A stretch of DNA of 64,000 nucleotides from positions 3,527,501 to 3,591,500 of the forward strand of contig NZ_CP047146.1 of NCBI RefSeq assembly GCF_009834125.1, in the 5' to 3' direction. Position numbers and translations under genes: made by a program. The DNA is from Streptomyces sp. GS7 (lineage in GTDB: Bacteria > Actinomycetota > Actinomycetes > Streptomycetales > Streptomycetaceae). Below the pieces are notes generated by a model. The model ran no database searches. It was not told the DNA's origin and was given only the letters and a program-made list of their open reading frames with translations. This document shows positions 63,290 through 64,000 of the stretch, piece after piece; the stretch's first letter is position 1, and each line of letters begins with the position of its first letter.

Positions 63290-64000
63290 TCAGCCCCGCC
63301 GCTTGATCGGCTTGTCCCCGAACACCCATCGGACATGGTCTTCGAGGTCGCGGTTGCCCTGCCGCTTCGACCCTGGCGTGTGGTGGTCATATTCGAAAGC
63401 GTAGCTGCGGTCGGCATCCGGGAAATAATGCCGGGTCCAGTCGTTGCAGTTGGGACTCTTCTGGTTGCAGAAATCACGTTCCGAATAGATGCGGGTGACC
63501 TTGATCTTCCGGTCCGGGCCGGGGTCGCGCCCTTCCGCTATCGCCTTCTCCCGCTCCTCGGTGAGGCGCTTCTGCTGGTCGAGCACGGGAACGCCGACGA
63601 CGCGTTCCGAATGCGTCCCATCGCTGTGCCCGACCTCCACATGCCGCTGCCCGTGCTCGTCCTCCCACTCGAAGGCCGCGTAGTTCTTCTGGGAGCGGTC
63701 GCCGTCGGCCTTGCGCTTCGCGTTCACCTTCTGCGCCAGGTCGTGCGTCCGCGGGTCGACCTTCGTGGCGTCCTGCTTGGGGTTGCGCTCGGCATTCGCC
63801 GGCAGCGGGTACTTGCTTTCCTTCCGTTGCCGTTTCGGCGGGGGGCTGTCCTTGCCGGATCCGGACGACGAACGGCTGCCGCGGCGTTTGGGCCCGCCGC
63901 CGGACTTCTCCCCGGACTTGCCCATGGAGGAGAACTGCTTGCTGTGCTTGGCCTCTGTCTCGTTGACGTTCTTGGCCACCTGCTCGGCGCCGTGGGCCGT
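63290..64000 (-). CDS. C-terminal part of a probable deaminase-type polymorphic toxin (partial)
   Basis: The frame is open to the window edge; the GTG at 63979 is probably internal. The visible ~236 residues start with a hydrophilic Ser/Gly/Lys linker (GKSGEKSGGGPKRRGSRSSS). The toxin tip follows: YAAFEWEDEHGQRHVEVGHS, H-S-E-R, and CNQKSPNC-N-D-W. H-x-E with a later Cys pair is the zinc site of deaminase toxins. Such tips deaminate nucleic acids or nucleotides in rival cells. The trafficking domain would lie to the right, outside the window. The adjacent SUKH gene is the expected immunity gene. Confidence 0.65.
   Translation of the reverse strand, partial: TAHGAEQVAKNVNETEAKHSKQFSSMGKSGEKSGGGPKRRGSRSSSGSGKDSPPPKRQRKESKYPLPANAERNPKQDATKVDPRTHDLAQKVNAKRKADGDRSQKNYAAFEWEDEHGQRHVEVGHSDGTHSERVVGVPVLDQQKRLTEEREKAIAEGRDPGPDRKIKVTRIYSERDFCNQKSPNCNDWTRHYFPDADRSYAFEYDHHTPGSKRQGNRDLEDHVRWVFGDKPIKRRG

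Overview
The window comes from a very GC-rich, high-coding-density actinomycete, almost certainly a Streptomyces or close relative. Supporting evidence is GTG starts, ATGA/GTGA stop-start overlaps, an NmtR-type ArsR regulator, a chaplin-like secreted protein, a DUF6381-type small protein, a ClpC-like ATPase beside a DUF6328-type membrane protein, and SUKH-linked polymorphic-toxin genes. All calls come from reading the sequence; no database search was run.

Layout. 1-1.1 kb: tail of an exporter-type ABC transporter and a short divergent cold-shock-like protein. 1.1-10.4 kb: potassium region, with a KdpD-like sensor whose phosphoacceptor histidine is replaced, facing away from a micro-ORF, kdpF, kdpA, kdpB, kdpC and a KimA-type K+ importer. 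10.2-12.5 kb: a winged-helix regulator, a short-chain dehydrogenase remnant and a PH-like protein. 12.5-20.4 kb: a probable glycine-betaine/dimethylglycine/sarcosine demethylation cluster (Rieske ferredoxin, ferredoxin reductase, IclR regulator, dimethylglycine oxidase, monomeric sarcosine oxidase-type flavoenzyme, Rieske oxygenase), with repeated TTGCGCAA-like candidate operators. 20.5-23 kb: P1B-4 metal ATPase divergent from nmtR. 23-27.5 kb: a nitrilase-family amidohydrolase, then asparaginase, asparagine permease and a GntR/FadR regulator. 27.5-31.6 kb: GNAT, DinB-like protein, two alpha/beta hydrolases and a divergent LysR regulator. 31.6-37 kb: a CitA/CitB-type two-component system divergent from an ABC importer of the nitrate/sulfonate/taurine type.

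37-45.8 kb is the most unusual part: a six-gene minus-strand block with an alpha/beta hydrolase, a P-loop ATPase with an effector-associated-domain-like N-terminus, a large STAND-type NTPase, a trypsin-like protease with an effector-associated-domain-like N-terminus, a second trypsin-like protease and a Tat-type lipoprotein with an M15 peptidase signature. Several of these genes overlap. It looks like an NTPase-controlled conflict (defence or self/non-self) system with proteolytic and hydrolytic effectors.

46-58.4 kb holds mostly small stress, envelope and regulatory genes: DUF6381-like, a hydrophobic miniprotein, a VOC protein, a zinc-ribbon protein, DUF6328-like, a ClpC-like ATPase, MFS/MarR, a serine hydrolase/HxlR pair, a cysteine-free chaplin-like protein and a GNAT. 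58.5-64 kb is a second conflict module running off the right edge. It has the C-terminal part of a probable deaminase-type polymorphic toxin, a SUKH-4/deaminase-like protein, a P-loop ATPase with a propeller-like tail and a propeller-like protein with a SUKH-4-like C-terminus, all closely packed on the minus strand. No rRNA, tRNA, CRISPR array, integrase or insertion sequence was recognised.
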